Positions 32,142 through 40,693 of a stretch of DNA of 64,000 bases are shown here, piece by piece. The position numbers and the translations under genes are program-made. Each line of letters opens with the position of its first letter. Position 1 is the first letter of the stretch. The stretch is from Flavonifractor sp. An100 (GTDB lineage: Bacteria; Bacillota; Clostridia; Oscillospirales; Oscillospiraceae). The notes beneath the pieces are model-generated. The model saw only the letters and a list, made by a program, of their open reading frames with translations. It had not been told where the DNA came from and did not search any database. The DNA is taken from NCBI RefSeq assembly GCF_002161175.1, contig NZ_NFMA01000006.1, positions 62,001-126,000 of the forward strand. The letters are read 5' to 3'.

Positions 32142-32612
32142 CTACTCCAAGCTTCTGCTCTTTTCCATATAATATTCCATTAACTGTTTGGCACCGTTAT
32201 TCACATCATACATCGTCTGGCGAATTTCATCTGCCCAACATGTTTTTCCGCAACCTTTTAACTGACGCAGTTGCCGAACCCATTCATCAACGTTTTCCAC
32301 AGGAAGAAAGATTGTTTGCATTTGAGGAAACAGCTTCACGTCCGTCGGAACCCCTTTGGATAAAACACACGGTAATCCAACGCTTTCTGCTTCTAACGCC
32401 GAAACAGAAAAGCCTTCAGAAATCGACGGGAGAACAAAAACATCCATAGCCTGCAACAATCTTGCGGTGTCTTTCCGAATACCTGTAAAAATTACCTTAT
32501 CTGCAATCTGCAAGTCTGTGGCAAGTTTTTGTGATTCCATACGTCTCGAGCCGTCTCCAACCAAAAGCAATCGGGCGCTTGAGTAAAAGGGTTAAACCTG
32601 CCAACATAATTG
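32142..32612 (-). pseudogene. GT4 glycosyltransferase remnant with internal deletion
   Basis: The 142-residue open part is a GT4 donor domain: LLLVGDGSRRM, VIFTGIRKDTARLLQAMDVF and PSISEGFSVSALEAESVGL. Just upstream, in another frame, the sequence reads YVGRFNPF, the GT4 motif that normally lies some 40 residues before VGDG. The two are fused with a frame change near 32585, so an internal deletion removed the segment between, and the whole N-terminal domain is missing up to the upstream gene's stop at 32621. A clear deletion scar. Confidence 0.75.
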
Positions 32613-32620
32613 GTACTCTA

Positions 32621-33715
32621 TCACTTTAAACAGTCCATATAAAAGTTCTCCAGCCATTTTGCCGAGGTTTTGATATCATACCCCGCCTGACAAATGGCTT
32701 CTATTGTATGTGGCCTGTCACGAGGCGCTGCCAAAATGCGCTCCGCCCACAGTTCCGGTCGCTGAAGAGGCAAAAACTCGCATCGTCCGGTTATATCGGC
32801 CTCGCGCGGTACCTCCTCGCTGCTCAAACAGGGTAATCCTGCCGCCTGAGCTTCTATCAATACCATACCAAGCCCTTCAAAAAAGGAGGGTAGGATAAAC
32901 ACATCCATAGCTTGCATCATCCGGTCCACATCGGAACGCACACCAGTAAATACCACGCGATCTGATAAGCCGGCCAGAGCCAATGCGTTTTCCGCTCCCT
33001 CTCTGAGCGCTCCATCCCCCACCCACAGCAGGCGGGCGTTTGGCTCTTTATGACAAAGCGCCTTAAAAATCTCCACGATTCCCATAGGATTCTTGACTTG
33101 GACAATCCGTCCAACGGTCCCAACCACGTAATGATCGCCCAATGACAGTTCGCATCGCACCTCCTGCGCAATCCGAGGATTAAAAGAAAACCGTTCTGCA
33201 TCCACTGCATTTGGCAATACAGTGAATTCTTTATGGGGAAATAGCCACTGCCCCGCCGCTTTGGAACAGGCCAAGCAGTAGTCGGCTTGCCGTTCTACAC
33301 CTTTACATAGCATTCGTTTGAGTTGTGTTTCCCACCAATTGGGACCGGATACCGATGTACTATGGGAGTGACCTACTGTAATTCGTCCCATCTCATGGGC
33401 TACTTTGAAATAAACTGCACTAACAGAATAGTAGTGTCCATGGATAATTTGATGTTCTGGATGATCTTCTAAATGTTGCTTCCACCATGTACAATAGAAT
33501 TGATGGTTATATATTTGATATCTAGGCGCTTCGTAGATACGTCCACCCAAGGAGTGGATTTCTTCTTCAAACGCACCTTTTTGGGGGCCATGCTTCACAA
33601 AGTCAAATTGTATTTTGCTATGGTCGATCCGGCGGTATAGATTCATGCACATACTTTCTGCACCACCGCGGTCTAACAGAGAAAAAACACACAACACACG
33701 AATTGGATATTCCAT
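32621..33715 (-). CDS. Glycosyltransferase family 4 (EpsF-like)
   Basis: 364 residues. RVLCVFSLLDRGGAESMCMN and HGHYYSVSAVYFK in the acceptor domain; VGTVGRIVQVKNPMGIVEIF, LLWVGDGALREG, FTGVRSDVDRMMQAMDVFIL and PSFFEGLGMVLIEAQAAGLP in the donor domain with E-x7-E. The closest relative in the window is the transferase at 26879. Start ATG 33715 has only a weak site (GGGAGATAGTAGTAA). Normal GT4 length and intact. Confidence 0.85.
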   Translation of the reverse strand: MEYPIRVLCVFSLLDRGGAESMCMNLYRRIDHSKIQFDFVKHGPQKGAFEEEIHSLGGRIYEAPRYQIYNHQFYCTWWKQHLEDHPEHQIIHGHYYSVSAVYFKVAHEMGRITVGHSHSTSVSGPNWWETQLKRMLCKGVERQADYCLACSKAAGQWLFPHKEFTVLPNAVDAERFSFNPRIAQEVRCELSLGDHYVVGTVGRIVQVKNPMGIVEIFKALCHKEPNARLLWVGDGALREGAENALALAGLSDRVVFTGVRSDVDRMMQAMDVFILPSFFEGLGMVLIEAQAAGLPCLSSEEVPREADITGRCEFLPLQRPELWAERILAAPRDRPHTIEAICQAGYDIKTSAKWLENFYMDCLK

Positions 33716-33798
33716 TTACTACTATCTCCCTATTTATTAAGTCTACCCCATTCTCATGTGCGTCAGGTTTAAGGGGCGAGTCTCCCCTTTCCAACTGC

Positions 33799-34773
33799 TC
33801 AAAGGTTTTCCTTGTACCATTCAATCGCGAGCTTTATTCCGTCTTGAAAGCTATAATCCGGATCATAGCCGAGCAGTTTCCTTGCTTTCGAAATATCCGC
33901 GTGGGAATGTTTGATGTCGCCCTTGCGGTCTGGTCCAAAATTTGGCTCCACATCAACGCCGAGCGCTTTGGTCAGGCCGTAATAAATGTCGATCAGGTAT
34001 TCCCTGCCGCCGTAAGCAATGTTGTATGCCTCACCCGCCGCCTCGTGCGGGGCCAGGCACGCCTTAAGATTGGCCTCTATGACATTCTCAATGTAAGTAA
34101 AATCACGGCTCTGCCTGCCATCGCCGTTAATCGTGGGTGTCTCGCCTCTCATCAGCTGCTTGATAAACTTCGGGATCACCGCAGCATAGGCTCCATCGGG
34201 ATCCTGCCGGCGGCCGAACACGTTAAAATAGCGCATCCCGTAGGTGTCGAGCCCATAAAACCGCGTATATAGCTTCGCCCATTCCTCGTCGCAGCGCTTG
34301 GTCAGCGCGTAAGGAGAAAGCAAATTCCCTTCGCGGCCTTCGGTCTTCGGCAAATTCGGTTCGTCTCCGTAGACGGACGAGCTCGACGCGTAAACAAATT
34401 TTTTCACGCCGTTCTGCCGCGCGGCTTCCAGCATATTCAAAGTGCCCTCGATATTGTTTTTGTTATAAAATAGCGGCATCTCCAATGAACGCGGCACACT
34501 GCCCCATGCAGCCTGATGGAGCACATAAGTAGCCCCTTTACATGCACACATACAAGTATCTAAATTCCTAATATCGCCTTTCATAAATTCATAATTAGGG
34601 TATCCCAGAAAGATGTCCACATTCTTTTGTTTCCCTGTAGACAGGTCATCCATGCACCGAACTTTGTACCCCATATTCAAAATCGCTTCACACAAATTTG
34701 AGCCAATAAAGCCAGCTCCACCGGTTACCAAAAAAAGCGTGCCGCTGTCAAATTTCAAATTTGTATAGCCCAT
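33799..34773 (-). CDS. UDP-GlcNAc/UDP-sugar 4-epimerase (WbpP/TviC type)
   Basis: 324 residues, extended SDR. VTGGAGFIGSNLCEAILNMG binds NAD; the catalytic SSSSVYGD and YALTKRCDE (Tyr-x3-Lys) are intact; FNVFGRRQDPDGAYAAVIPK is typical of WbpP/TviC enzymes that interconvert UDP-GlcNAc and UDP-GalNAc. It sits next to a UDP-HexNAc 6-dehydrogenase, a pairing known from TviB/TviC and WbpO/WbpP. Together they would make a uronic amino sugar such as UDP-GalNAcA. No strong ribosome site is visible at ATG 34773. Its GC is higher than that of genes at 23.7-33 kb. Confidence 0.85.
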   Translation of the reverse strand: MGYTNLKFDSGTLFLVTGGAGFIGSNLCEAILNMGYKVRCMDDLSTGKQKNVDIFLGYPNYEFMKGDIRNLDTCMCACKGATYVLHQAAWGSVPRSLEMPLFYNKNNIEGTLNMLEAARQNGVKKFVYASSSSVYGDEPNLPKTEGREGNLLSPYALTKRCDEEWAKLYTRFYGLDTYGMRYFNVFGRRQDPDGAYAAVIPKFIKQLMRGETPTINGDGRQSRDFTYIENVIEANLKACLAPHEAAGEAYNIAYGGREYLIDIYYGLTKALGVDVEPNFGPDRKGDIKHSHADISKARKLLGYDPDYSFQDGIKLAIEWYKENL

Positions 34774-34853
34774 CTCTACACCTTATTTCAAAAACATTCT
34801 ATATTTATAATATATAGATTCAAGTAAAAGCCTGTTTCTCGCCAAATAACAGT

Positions 34854-36173
34854 TTATAGTCTCCAATACCGATAGCCCGCTGCTTCGTACTGTTTACGGT
34901 CCAAAAGGCCCTTGATATCCACCAGGACTTTTTTATCATTTTCCACCGGCTTAAACATTTTGTCGAAATCTGCCTGTGCAAGGTCTTTGAAAGCATCATG
35001 CGCTACGGCGAGCACAACCGCGTCGCAGCCTGTAATCGAATCCATATCGACAAATTCCACGCCGTAAAGCCGCTTTGCCTCATCGCGGTCGGCGGTCGGG
35101 TCTGCGATGACGGGCACTATCCCGTATTCGCCAAGTTCTTTGACAATATCAATGATTTTCGTATTGCGTGTATCCGGACAATTCTCTTTAAAAGTAAAGC
35201 CCAAAATCGCTACCTTAGCGTTTTTGATGGAAACGTCGGCCACAATCAGCTTTTTCACGATATTTTCGGCAACATACTTACCCATATCGTCGTTAATTCT
35301 GCGCCCGGCCAGAATGATCTGACTGTGATACCCGAGTTCCTCTGCTTTATAAGTTAAATAATAAGGGTCTACACCAATGCAGTGGCCGCCTACCAGCCCA
35401 GGACGGAAATTCAAGAAATTCCACTTGGTCCCGGCGGCTCTCAGCACAGAGAGGGTATCGATGCCCATCTTCCCAAAAATAATGGATAACTCATTCATAA
35501 ACGCAATGTTGATATCGCGCTGACTGTTCTCAATGACCTTGGCCGCTTCCGCAACCTTGATAGATTCGGCTCTATGGACCCCGGCATCTACCACAATTTC
35601 ATATACCTTGGCCACATTTTCCAAAGTCTCTTCATCCATTCCGGAAACGATCTTGGTAATCGTGCTCAGGCGGTGAACCTTGTCGCCCGGATTGATACGC
35701 TCGGGAGAATATCCAATCTTGAAGTCCACTCCGCACTTAAGACCGGACTCTTTCTCCAGGATGGGCACACACACATCTTCCGTCACACCAGGATACACAG
35801 TGGACTCAAAGACTACGATGGAGCCCCTGGTAAGATTTCGCCCCAGGATCTGGCTGGCACCCTCTACCGGGGTCAGATCAGGGGTGTGATCATCGTTGAC
35901 GGGAGTCGGAACCGCGACAATGTGGAACTTAGCAGCCCTAAGCCGTGTCTCATCTGCTGTAAATTCTACAGATGTACTCTGAATTGCCTCATCCCCAACC
36001 TCATGAGTGGGATCAATACCAGACTTGTATATTTCTATTTTTGTAGCATTTAAGTCAAATCCAATAACTTTCACGCCACGCTTTGCGAACTCTATAGCTA
36101 TTGGCATGCCTACATAACCTAAGCCGACTAACGATAATGATGCTTCCCGCCGTTTAATTTGCTCAAATAGCAT
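34854..36173 (-). CDS. UDP-N-acetylhexosamine 6-dehydrogenase (TviB/WbpO type)
   Basis: 439 residues, full-length nucleotide sugar dehydrogenase: NAD site LVGLGYVGMPIAIEFAKRG, PTPVNDDHTPDL, FESTVYPGVTEDVCVP, catalytic Lys region AKVIENSQRDINIAFMNE, and catalytic cysteine in GGHCIGVDPYYLTYKAEELG. The PVNDDHTPDL and WNFLNFRPGLVGGHCIG patterns favour the WbpO/TviB/WecC group acting on UDP-HexNAc rather than UDP-glucose. Its start overlaps the upstream transferase by 11 nt. Oxidises C6 to a carboxylate using two NAD+. Confidence 0.85.
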   Translation of the reverse strand: MLFEQIKRREASLSLVGLGYVGMPIAIEFAKRGVKVIGFDLNATKIEIYKSGIDPTHEVGDEAIQSTSVEFTADETRLRAAKFHIVAVPTPVNDDHTPDLTPVEGASQILGRNLTRGSIVVFESTVYPGVTEDVCVPILEKESGLKCGVDFKIGYSPERINPGDKVHRLSTITKIVSGMDEETLENVAKVYEIVVDAGVHRAESIKVAEAAKVIENSQRDINIAFMNELSIIFGKMGIDTLSVLRAAGTKWNFLNFRPGLVGGHCIGVDPYYLTYKAEELGYHSQIILAGRRINDDMGKYVAENIVKKLIVADVSIKNAKVAILGFTFKENCPDTRNTKIIDIVKELGEYGIVPVIADPTADRDEAKRLYGVEFVDMDSITGCDAVVLAVAHDAFKDLAQADFDKMFKPVENDKKVLVDIKGLLDRKQYEAAGYRYWRL

Positions 36174-37290
36174 AATCTCTCTTCCTCTCTTTTATCTTGA
36201 GCGCATCACACATCGCTTGATTGACAATACGCACATCATATTTTTCTCGACAATATTCTACACTGGCAGAGCCCATACTTGAAATTAGCTCTGGGTGCTC
36301 AATAAACTTCATCATCTTCTCTGCAACGGCTTTGCCATCACGAATCGGCACTAGGAAACCGGTCTTACCATCTAAAACAGTACCTCGGCAGCCAGGAGCA
36401 TCGGTTGTAATGATTGGACGTCCCATTGACATCGCCTCTAAAACTGTCCGCGGTGTTCCTTCTCGGTAAGATGGCAGAACATATACAGAACATTGGCGAT
36501 AATAATCTGCTACTCGATCTGTCTCTCCATAATAGTCAATAATTCCATGATCAATATAAGGCTGGAGCGCTTCTCTAGATAGCGAGTCTTGGGTGTTTTC
36601 ACATGCTCCAAGTAACATACATCTAACCTGTGGATATTTTTGCTTGACAATTGTACAGGCTTCCAAATATTCCCGAATTCCCTTAGAATACATCACTCGA
36701 GACAGCATAAAAAATGTAACTTTTGGAGGAAACTCCGCCACAGGAAATCGATCCATATTCACGCCAGAGCCATTGACCACAACACATTTCTCTCGATTTA
36801 CCAGATGACGCTGAACAAACTCATCAGCATCATTGCTGTTCTGAAAAATTGCCACATCGCAAGACCAAAACGCCGCCTTATATAACATGGACATGATCAA
36901 GCGAATGATCCTCGCTTTCACGGATCGAGCTGTAAAGGCATAGCCAACCCCTGTAACCATGGCGGCTTTATGCGGCACTTTGGCTAGTTTCGCAGCAATG
37001 GAACCGTAAATTACAGGCTTGCTGGTATATCCCAGCACCACGTCTGGACGTTCTTCCCGGACCAGCTGCATCAAGGCCCTTAAATACCGAAGATCGGCCA
37101 ACGGGTTCAGGCCATTTTTGTTCATGGGAATTTCCTTAAACTGTACTCCCAGCGCAAGGATTTTTTCCAAATTATCTCGATTCGGTCCAGTTACAATTAC
37201 ATCATATCCTCGCATCTGGATTTCCTTAATCAAATCTCCACGGAAATTATATACCGTTCTGTTCTTGGGTGAAATTAAGAGGACCTTCAT
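36163..37290 (-). CDS. Glycosyltransferase family 4 (CapM/PglA-like)
   Basis: 375 residues. N terminus VLLISPKNRTVYNFRGDLIKE, then VVLGYTSKPVIYGSIAAKLA and VTGVGYAF, marks of the PglA/CapM/WbnE subgroup of GT4 enzymes that act early on lipid-linked sugars. Donor domain: FFMLSRVMYSKGIREYLEAC, YVLPSYREGTPRTVLEAMSM with E-x7-E. It starts 4 nt inside the upstream dehydrogenase gene. Proximity to the phosphoglycosyl transferase suggests it adds the second sugar; this is inference. Confidence 0.85.
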   Translation of the reverse strand: MKVLLISPKNRTVYNFRGDLIKEIQMRGYDVIVTGPNRDNLEKILALGVQFKEIPMNKNGLNPLADLRYLRALMQLVREERPDVVLGYTSKPVIYGSIAAKLAKVPHKAAMVTGVGYAFTARSVKARIIRLIMSMLYKAAFWSCDVAIFQNSNDADEFVQRHLVNREKCVVVNGSGVNMDRFPVAEFPPKVTFFMLSRVMYSKGIREYLEACTIVKQKYPQVRCMLLGACENTQDSLSREALQPYIDHGIIDYYGETDRVADYYRQCSVYVLPSYREGTPRTVLEAMSMGRPIITTDAPGCRGTVLDGKTGFLVPIRDGKAVAEKMMKFIEHPELISSMGSASVEYCREKYDVRIVNQAMCDALKIKERKRDYAI

Positions 37291-38189
37291 TCCGTAGCCT
37301 CCAAGTTTTTAGAAATTGTATATACCATTCTTGTTGAGATTCCTTCGCCAACAAAACTGTTATGCGGCGTAATGATCACATTTTGCATATCCCACAGGGG
37401 ACTATCCGGCGCTAACGGTTCTTCCTCAAATACATCTAATAGCGCCCCGCCAATATGCGGCAGCACTGCGGTCAGTGCGCTCATGTCAACAATTTGGCCC
37501 CTGGAGACATTGACCACAACCGCCGATGGCTTTAACATATTTAAGCGCTGTGCCGCGATCAGATGGGTCGTCTCTCTTGTCAAGGCAATAGTCAGCACAA
37601 CAATGTCTGCCTGCGGTAGTACTGTATCCAGATTCAAATCATCCAGCGGTAGAACCGCATGATAGTCTTTACTCTCAAAAACTGTACGGTTAATACCAAT
37701 CACGCGGCAACCCAGTGCTGTAAATCGCTTTGCACATTCGCTACCTACGCTTCCACATCCCACAATACAGACCGTTTTCCCGGTTAACTCCAGGCAATCC
37801 CGCCGTTTGACCCACTGATGCAACTTTTGGCTGCCTAAAAAGAACGGAAGCTGTCGATAGAGCGCCAATACACCGGCAACTACATGTTCCGCGATTGGAA
37901 TACTGTATACGCCTTTCGCATTATAAATTTTAATTTTATGTGCTCTGACATACTCCATGGGAACTCGATCATATCCGGCACTGGTAAGCTGAATAAATCG
38001 TAGATTTTCAAATTTTTCAATTGGGTGCGTCAAAAAGAGGCCGTTGGCAATCACTCCTTCAACCCATTCGGGTTCACATGGCAAAGCATCCCGCTCCTGC
38101 TGCATAAACACCACAGCATGGCCCATTGCTTCGATCTGTGAAATATGCTTTTTTGCATCACTCCATGCGCCAGTAACTAATAAATTCAC
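37287..38189 (-). CDS. D-2-hydroxyacid dehydrogenase
   Basis: About 300 residues. Rossmann domain with VCIVGCGSVGSECAKRFTAL (GxGxxG), VVNVSRGQIVDMSAL with the substrate arginine, DVFEEEPLAPDSPLW with glutamate, and catalytic histidine in ITPHNSF. This is the full active-site set of the D-isomer-specific 2-hydroxyacid dehydrogenase family. GTG 38189 has AGAGGA 8 nt upstream and lies 13 nt after the aldolase stop. In a capsule operon it is unusual; next to an aldolase it could reduce the 2-oxo acid product. Substrate not known. Confidence 0.8.
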   Translation of the reverse strand: MNLLVTGAWSDAKKHISQIEAMGHAVVFMQQERDALPCEPEWVEGVIANGLFLTHPIEKFENLRFIQLTSAGYDRVPMEYVRAHKIKIYNAKGVYSIPIAEHVVAGVLALYRQLPFFLGSQKLHQWVKRRDCLELTGKTVCIVGCGSVGSECAKRFTALGCRVIGINRTVFESKDYHAVLPLDDLNLDTVLPQADIVVLTIALTRETTHLIAAQRLNMLKPSAVVVNVSRGQIVDMSALTAVLPHIGGALLDVFEEEPLAPDSPLWDMQNVIITPHNSFVGEGISTRMVYTISKNLEATE

Positions 38190-38202
38190 GGGAAAATCCT
38201 CT

Positions 38203-39036
38203 TTACTCTTTCGCAGCGACGATGGCTGCAACTTTCTCTGCCACAGCTATTTTATTTTTCATAAAATAATCGCGGTACATTTGGCATTCTTCCTCTAAAG
38301 CTCTAATCTGCGCAATCCCATGGTCAAAAGTATTTTTGACCATATGGATATCTACGTTTTTTGTGGTATCACAAAAGCTACGGGAGAGGATTGCGCAGGT
38401 TGAACCAAGCCGGTAGTGCTCCTTGATAATCATCTCAGCTGGAAGTGCACCTTTTCCCAGCGAAGCAATTCCCCCAAACCCATATGGAATCCCTTTTTCT
38501 CTAAATTTGTTGCACAGCCGCTCGACAGTTCCATCTGTCAAAAGTTCAAACATAAACTTTTTTCTGTATCCAATGCTCAAATCATTTATCCCAATGTGAA
38601 CACAGTCGATTCCCTTCAACTGAAGGATGTCATCAATAATGTTTACGGACTCTGGTGTTTCAACAAGCAACATCGTCTTTGCTCTTCCCGCTACACAGGA
38701 AAGAAACTGCTTCACTTCCAAAAGTGTCTTAAAATACGGCAGCATAATAATATCCGCACCATTTTGAATCGCAGTGTCAATTTCCTCCTGCGAGGAGCAA
38801 TATTCTTCTGTTGCTTCATGAATCGGATTTACCCGGACGAGAAGCTCGGCAGTGCGGATTACTTCAGAAATTGTTCTTACATCATCCAGAGTATGTTGCG
38901 ATTGTACGGTATCCATGCCGCCCTGTCGGCTTGCTTTCCCTATATATTCCAAATCAACGAATATTCTATCTACGCCGGCTGATTCCGCAATTCTTGCTAT
39001 TTCAGGCCGGTTTGTTATGTACATCAACTGTAGCAT
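38203..39036 (-). CDS. HpcH/HpaI family aldolase
   Basis: 277 residues, TIM-barrel aldolase of the HpcH/HpaI/CitE superfamily: DRIFVDLEYIGKASRQGGMD with metal and catalytic residues, VRVNPIHEATEEY, DIIMLPYFKTLLEV, TMLLVETPESVNIID (metal-binding Glu) and CVHIGINDLSIG. Family enzymes cleave or form 4-hydroxy-2-oxo acids with a divalent metal. It lies between the phosphoglycosyl transferase (11 nt gap) and the 2-hydroxyacid dehydrogenase. A role in making an acidic substituent or unusual sugar precursor for the polysaccharide is inferred from context. Confidence 0.8.
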   Translation of the reverse strand: MLQLMYITNRPEIARIAESAGVDRIFVDLEYIGKASRQGGMDTVQSQHTLDDVRTISEVIRTAELLVRVNPIHEATEEYCSSQEEIDTAIQNGADIIMLPYFKTLLEVKQFLSCVAGRAKTMLLVETPESVNIIDDILQLKGIDCVHIGINDLSIGYRKKFMFELLTDGTVERLCNKFREKGIPYGFGGIASLGKGALPAEMIIKEHYRLGSTCAILSRSFCDTTKNVDIHMVKNTFDHGIAQIRALEEECQMYRDYFMKNKIAVAEKVAAIVAAKE

Positions 39037-39046
39037 TTCTTTCTCC

Positions 39047-39670
39047 TTACTTCTCCACGGGCCGCTTATTCTCTTCTTTCACAGTCTCTGCAACATTTTC
39101 ATTGTCAGCATTGCAGAGAACTTTAAATACTGTCATAAACAGAATTTTGAGATCCAGTAAAAAAGAGCAATTTTCCGCATACCACACGTTCATTGCAATC
39201 CGATCATGCCACTCAACCGTCTTTCGGCCATTGACCTGTGCCCATCCAGTAATCCCCGGACGCAGATTAAACATCTTCCGCTGTTCTTCCGTATACTCCT
39301 CCCAGGGCCACGGATGGTATGTCAGAGGCGACCGGAAACCAATCAAACTACAATCGCCTTTTAAAACGTTAAAAAGCTGAGGCAGTTCATCGATGCTCGT
39401 TGCCCTAATGATTTTCCCAACTCTACTCACACGGGAGTCATTGCTGTCAGAATATACCCCACCTTCTTCTGCTCCTACACACATAGAACGGAATTTATAC
39501 ATGGTATAAACGGTTCCATAACGCCCTAAACGTGGCTGCTTAAAGATCACAGGTCCAGGCGAATCAAGTTTTATTGCTAGAGCAACAATAGCCATGGGAA
39601 TTGCAGCTACAACTAAACCTATTATGGATAGGACAATATCGAAGAATCTTTTCCAAAATCTAACGTACAT
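39047..39670 (-). CDS. Undecaprenyl-phosphate sugar phosphotransferase (PglC/EpsL-like)
   Basis: 207 residues, small monotopic phosphoglycosyl transferase. One N-terminal re-entrant hydrophobic helix (FFDIVLSIIGLVVAAIPMAI), then KLDSPGPVIFKQPRLGRYG, YKFRSM, the catalytic Asp-Glu in SIDELPQLFNVLKGD, and RPGITGWAQVNGR. It transfers a sugar phosphate from a UDP-sugar to undecaprenyl phosphate, starting repeat-unit synthesis on the inner leaflet. First gene of the minus-strand capsule operon, about 250 nt downstream of a strong promoter. Confidence 0.9.
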   Translation of the reverse strand: MYVRFWKRFFDIVLSIIGLVVAAIPMAIVALAIKLDSPGPVIFKQPRLGRYGTVYTMYKFRSMCVGAEEGGVYSDSNDSRVSRVGKIIRATSIDELPQLFNVLKGDCSLIGFRSPLTYHPWPWEEYTEEQRKMFNLRPGITGWAQVNGRKTVEWHDRIAMNVWYAENCSFLLDLKILFMTVFKVLCNADNENVAETVKEENKRPVEK

Positions 39671-39745
39671 TATTTTTCTTCACCCTATCTCCTTCATCGT
39701 TTATAGTTTTCACAAAATTTTTCTGATTCTTTTATATAAAAATAT

Positions 39746-39776
39746 AGTACCCGTGGGCCAAGTGTCCGCGGGTACT
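39746..39776 (-). promoter_or_regulatory. Leader hairpin of the capsule operon (possible attenuator)
   Basis: AGTACCCG pairs with CGGGTACT and the stem extends inward with G-U pairs to about 12 bp. On the minus strand it lies in the untranslated leader, about 145 nt after the predicted start of transcription and 75 nt before the first gene, and is followed by ATATTTTTATAT. It may attenuate transcription or be a site for processive antitermination, which is known for long exopolysaccharide operons. On the plus strand a TTTTT follows as well. Confidence 0.45.
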
Positions 39777-39925
39777 TTTTGGGTCACAATTCGGTTTTTG
39801 CGCAAGGAAGAAGCATACTGCACCCCGTTCCGGATCTCAAGCCTGCGGTGACGGGCTTCACCTCGCATAGCTGACCAAAATAGCTTCCAAAAAACAACCT
39901 GCGACAAAATACTAATGGTTTTTTT

Positions 39926-39954
39926 ATTATACCAAGTGCATTCTATATATTCAA
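39926..39954 (-). promoter_or_regulatory. Promoter of the capsule operon
   Basis: On the minus strand TTGAAT (39954-39949), 17 bp, then TATAAT (39931-39926). A TTGACT six bases further upstream would give a spacer too long. This leaves a leader of about 250 nt before the phosphoglycosyl transferase at 39670. Strong match and the only such pair in the interval. Confidence 0.7.
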
Positions 39955-40693
39955 GTCAAAGACTTGAAATTTCGAAAGAAGTTTTTTTACATAAATCAGT
40001 TATTTGCGCCAAAAAAGTTTCGAATGGATTGGAATTTTACTTGAATTTTACTCATAAACCTCATTCTCCTCCAGCCGTTGGCCCAAGTTTTGATCTGGAC
40101 AGGAAGCAACACATATACGGGATTTATAAAGGCCTTGAGGGAAATTTTTCGAGAATGAGTTTCTAAAAATGGGGGAATTTCCCACCGAATATCTTTCTGC
40201 TTACTTGTGCGCTCCATGGACACACTGCCTACAGAAAAAGGTGCACTGTTTCGACGGCAAGACTTTCGTTGCCTCTTGCCTAGCGTTCCACACCTAGTCT
40301 GCCGGCGTTGTTGCCGGACGGTTTTGGGCTGACAGCAGCGCCGGTGCCTCTGAGGTTCCTCTCTCTTTTGAGCCACGGTGTCTAACTCGGTTCCACGGCA
40401 CGTCTTTTCCAGAAGAAACAGCAGCTGTTTCTTCCACCGGTCCTTGAGGGTGCTCCTCGCGATCTGCTTTACTGCTTCCGGATAGGGCAAGTGGCGCCCC
40501 TGAGAGAGCCCAAAAAGTAATTCATGACGTCTGGATGCAGTGATACCCAGTACACAGCATGTTATAGCCTTGCACTGTGCGTACTTCGGATATAGCTCAC
40601 CTTGCGGGAACGAATAACTGCCACAAGCTTGCGAGAGCGCCTGCCCCGTGGTGGCAGCTTTGTCCCACAGCACACGTACATGATGGGGCAGGC
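39955..40693. other. Interval without a supported gene
   Basis: About 740 bp. A minus-strand frame (39996-40673, 225 codons) is open but its C-terminal half is arginine- and cysteine-rich (REEPQRHRRCCQPKTVRQQR) and there is no clear ribosome site, so I do not call it. The first part of that frame (AVKQIARSTLKDRWKKQLLF) looks more natural and might be a decayed gene. Nothing else is recognised. Confidence 0.3.

Noticed and set aside
39996-40673. 225-codon minus-strand frame
   Set aside because: No ribosome site, arginine/cysteine-rich C-terminal half and no recognised domain; left as unexplained interval.
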